DNA of 6,093 bases from CAMLOF01 sp966692625. Lineage in GTDB: Bacteria > Pseudomonadota > Gammaproteobacteria > Burkholderiales > Burkholderiaceae_C. The translations under genes were made by a program, and so were the position numbers. Numbering within the stretch: position 1 is the first letter of the stretch; the number at the start of each line of letters is the position of its first letter. Below the pieces are notes generated by a model. The model saw nothing but the letters and a program-made list of their open reading frames with translations, did no database searches and was not told the origin of the DNA. Location: contig CBKZAG010000201.1 in the NCBI GenBank assembly GCA_966692625.1, positions 1 through 6,093 of the forward strand, read 5' to 3'. Positions 5,371 through 6,093 of this stretch are shown here, piece by piece.

Positions 5371-6093
5371 GGTTGCAAGGCCTCGGCCCTGAATTCGGTT
5401 TCCTGCGGGTGTTTCAGTACCTCACCTTCCGCGCCGTCATGGCGGCGATGACGGCCTTGGTGCTGGGCATCGGTGCGGGGCCGTGGTTCATCCGCCGTCT
5501 TACCGCACTCAAGATCGGTCAGCCCATCCGCGAATACGCGGTGCAGGCTCACCTGAGCAAGAGCGGCACACCCACCATGGGCGGCGTGCTCATTCTCTTC
5601 GCCATCGCTCTGTCCACCTTGCTGTGGTTCGACTGGAGCAACCGCTTCGTCTGGATTGTGTTGCTCGTCACCCTGGGCTTCGGCGCCATCGGCTGGGTAG
5701 ACGACTGGCGCAAGGTCGTGAACAAAGATCCCGAGGGCATGCGCTCGCGGGAGAAGTACTTCTGGCAGTCGGTCATTGGTCTGCTGGCGGCGTTCTACTT
5801 GGCGTTCTCCATCTCGGAAAGCTCCAACCAGCGCGTGTTCGAGCTGTTCATCAACTGGGTGGCGTCCGGCTTCACGCTCGATCTGCCAGAGCAAGCTGGG
5901 CTGATGGTGCCCTTCTTCAAGGAAATCAGCTACCCGTTGGGCGTGCTGGGCTTTGTCATCCTCACCTATTTGGTCATTGTGGGTTCCAGTAATGCCGTGA
6001 ACTTGACCGACGGGCTGGACGGCCTGGCCATCATGCCCGTGGTGATGGTGGGCTCGGCGCTGGGCGTGTTCGCCTACGTCACCGGCAACGCGG
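5349..6093 (+). CDS. mraY: MraY, phospho-MurNAc-pentapeptide translocase, 5' part only
   Basis: MraY is the polytopic inner-membrane enzyme that moves phospho-MurNAc-pentapeptide from UDP to undecaprenyl phosphate, forming lipid I; it consumes the product of MurF. The window ends after 248 complete codons of a protein that should have roughly 360-390. Family motifs are YLTFRA at 24-29, HLSKSGTPTMGG at 68-79, VDDWRK at 117-122 with the catalytic Asp pair 118-119, and NAVNLTDGLDGLAIMP at 215-230 with the third conserved Asp at 221. Hydrophobic segments lie at about 22-46, 78-94, 99-117, 139-155, 195-213 and 228-245. The segment at about 155-187, between two membrane helices, is some 20 residues longer than the matching E. 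coli loop. The start is the ATG with AGGAGG at 5334-5339, overlapping the murF end by 11 nt; it gives the usual N-terminus ahead of the first membrane helix. The identification is certain; the C-terminal part is outside the window. Confidence 0.96.
   Translation, partial: MLPSLALWLQGLGPEFGFLRVFQYLTFRAVMAAMTALVLGIGAGPWFIRRLTALKIGQPIREYAVQAHLSKSGTPTMGGVLILFAIALSTLLWFDWSNRFVWIVLLVTLGFGAIGWVDDWRKVVNKDPEGMRSREKYFWQSVIGLLAAFYLAFSISESSNQRVFELFINWVASGFTLDLPEQAGLMVPFFKEISYPLGVLGFVILTYLVIVGSSNAVNLTDGLDGLAIMPVVMVGSALGVFAYVTGNA

Noticed and set aside
5271..5894. A 207-codon minus-strand frame and a 169-codon plus-strand frame over the start of mraY.
   Set aside because: Both conflict with the mraY frame, which carries unmistakable family motifs and a well-placed Shine-Dalgarno.
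1..6093. Search for a novel system, mobile element, CRISPR array, RNA gene or transferred segment.
   Set aside because: All bases are accounted for by six contiguous conserved dcw genes of uniform GC-rich codon use; there are no terminal repeats, transposase frames, array-like repeats or tRNA-like folds that I can see.

Overview
The window is a stretch of the dcw (division and cell wall) gene cluster. It reads entirely rightward on the + strand, in the order 3' end of rsmH (mraW) - ftsL - ftsI - murE - murF - 5' part of mraY. The high GC content, this gene order, the short FtsL with almost no cytoplasmic tail, MurE with a meso-DAP-type DNPR motif, and the betaproteobacterial look of MurF (NNAQREHQEF) and MraY all suggest a betaproteobacterium of the order Burkholderiales, most likely a Comamonadaceae-like member. 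The genus cannot be fixed from this sequence alone.

Layout: bases 1-344 encode the C-terminal third of the 16S rRNA methyltransferase RsmH. Bases 341-685 encode the bitopic divisome protein FtsL, and 682-2412 the septal transpeptidase FtsI (PBP3). Bases 2409-3947 encode MurE, which adds meso-diaminopimelate, and 3944-5359 MurF, which adds D-Ala-D-Ala. From 5349 to the right edge is MraY, which transfers the finished phospho-MurNAc-pentapeptide to undecaprenyl phosphate; it is cut by the window after 248 codons. There is no intergenic DNA. The first four junctions are 4-nt stop/start overlaps (ATGA, ATGA, TTGA, ATGA) and murF/mraY overlap by 11 nt. I see no RNA gene, mobile element, CRISPR array, terminator or recognisable promoter.

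How the genes work together: MurE, MurF and MraY carry out consecutive steps of lipid I synthesis. FtsI cross-links the resulting peptidoglycan at the septum. FtsL, in the FtsQLB complex, helps activate the FtsW/FtsI synthase. RsmH modifies the ribosomal P site and is a customary dcw member. The gapless layout implies one polycistronic mRNA with strong translational coupling.

No previously undescribed system is visible; the gene content is ordinary housekeeping. The one pattern that deserves checking is that every junction has an inverted repeat at the downstream gene's Shine-Dalgarno sequence: 7 bp at ftsL, 5 bp at ftsI in two alternative forms, 7 bp at murE, 6 bp at murF and a weak 5 bp at mraY. 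This could enforce translational coupling by hiding the ribosome-binding site. In GC-rich DNA some of these will be chance, so it is offered as a hypothesis.
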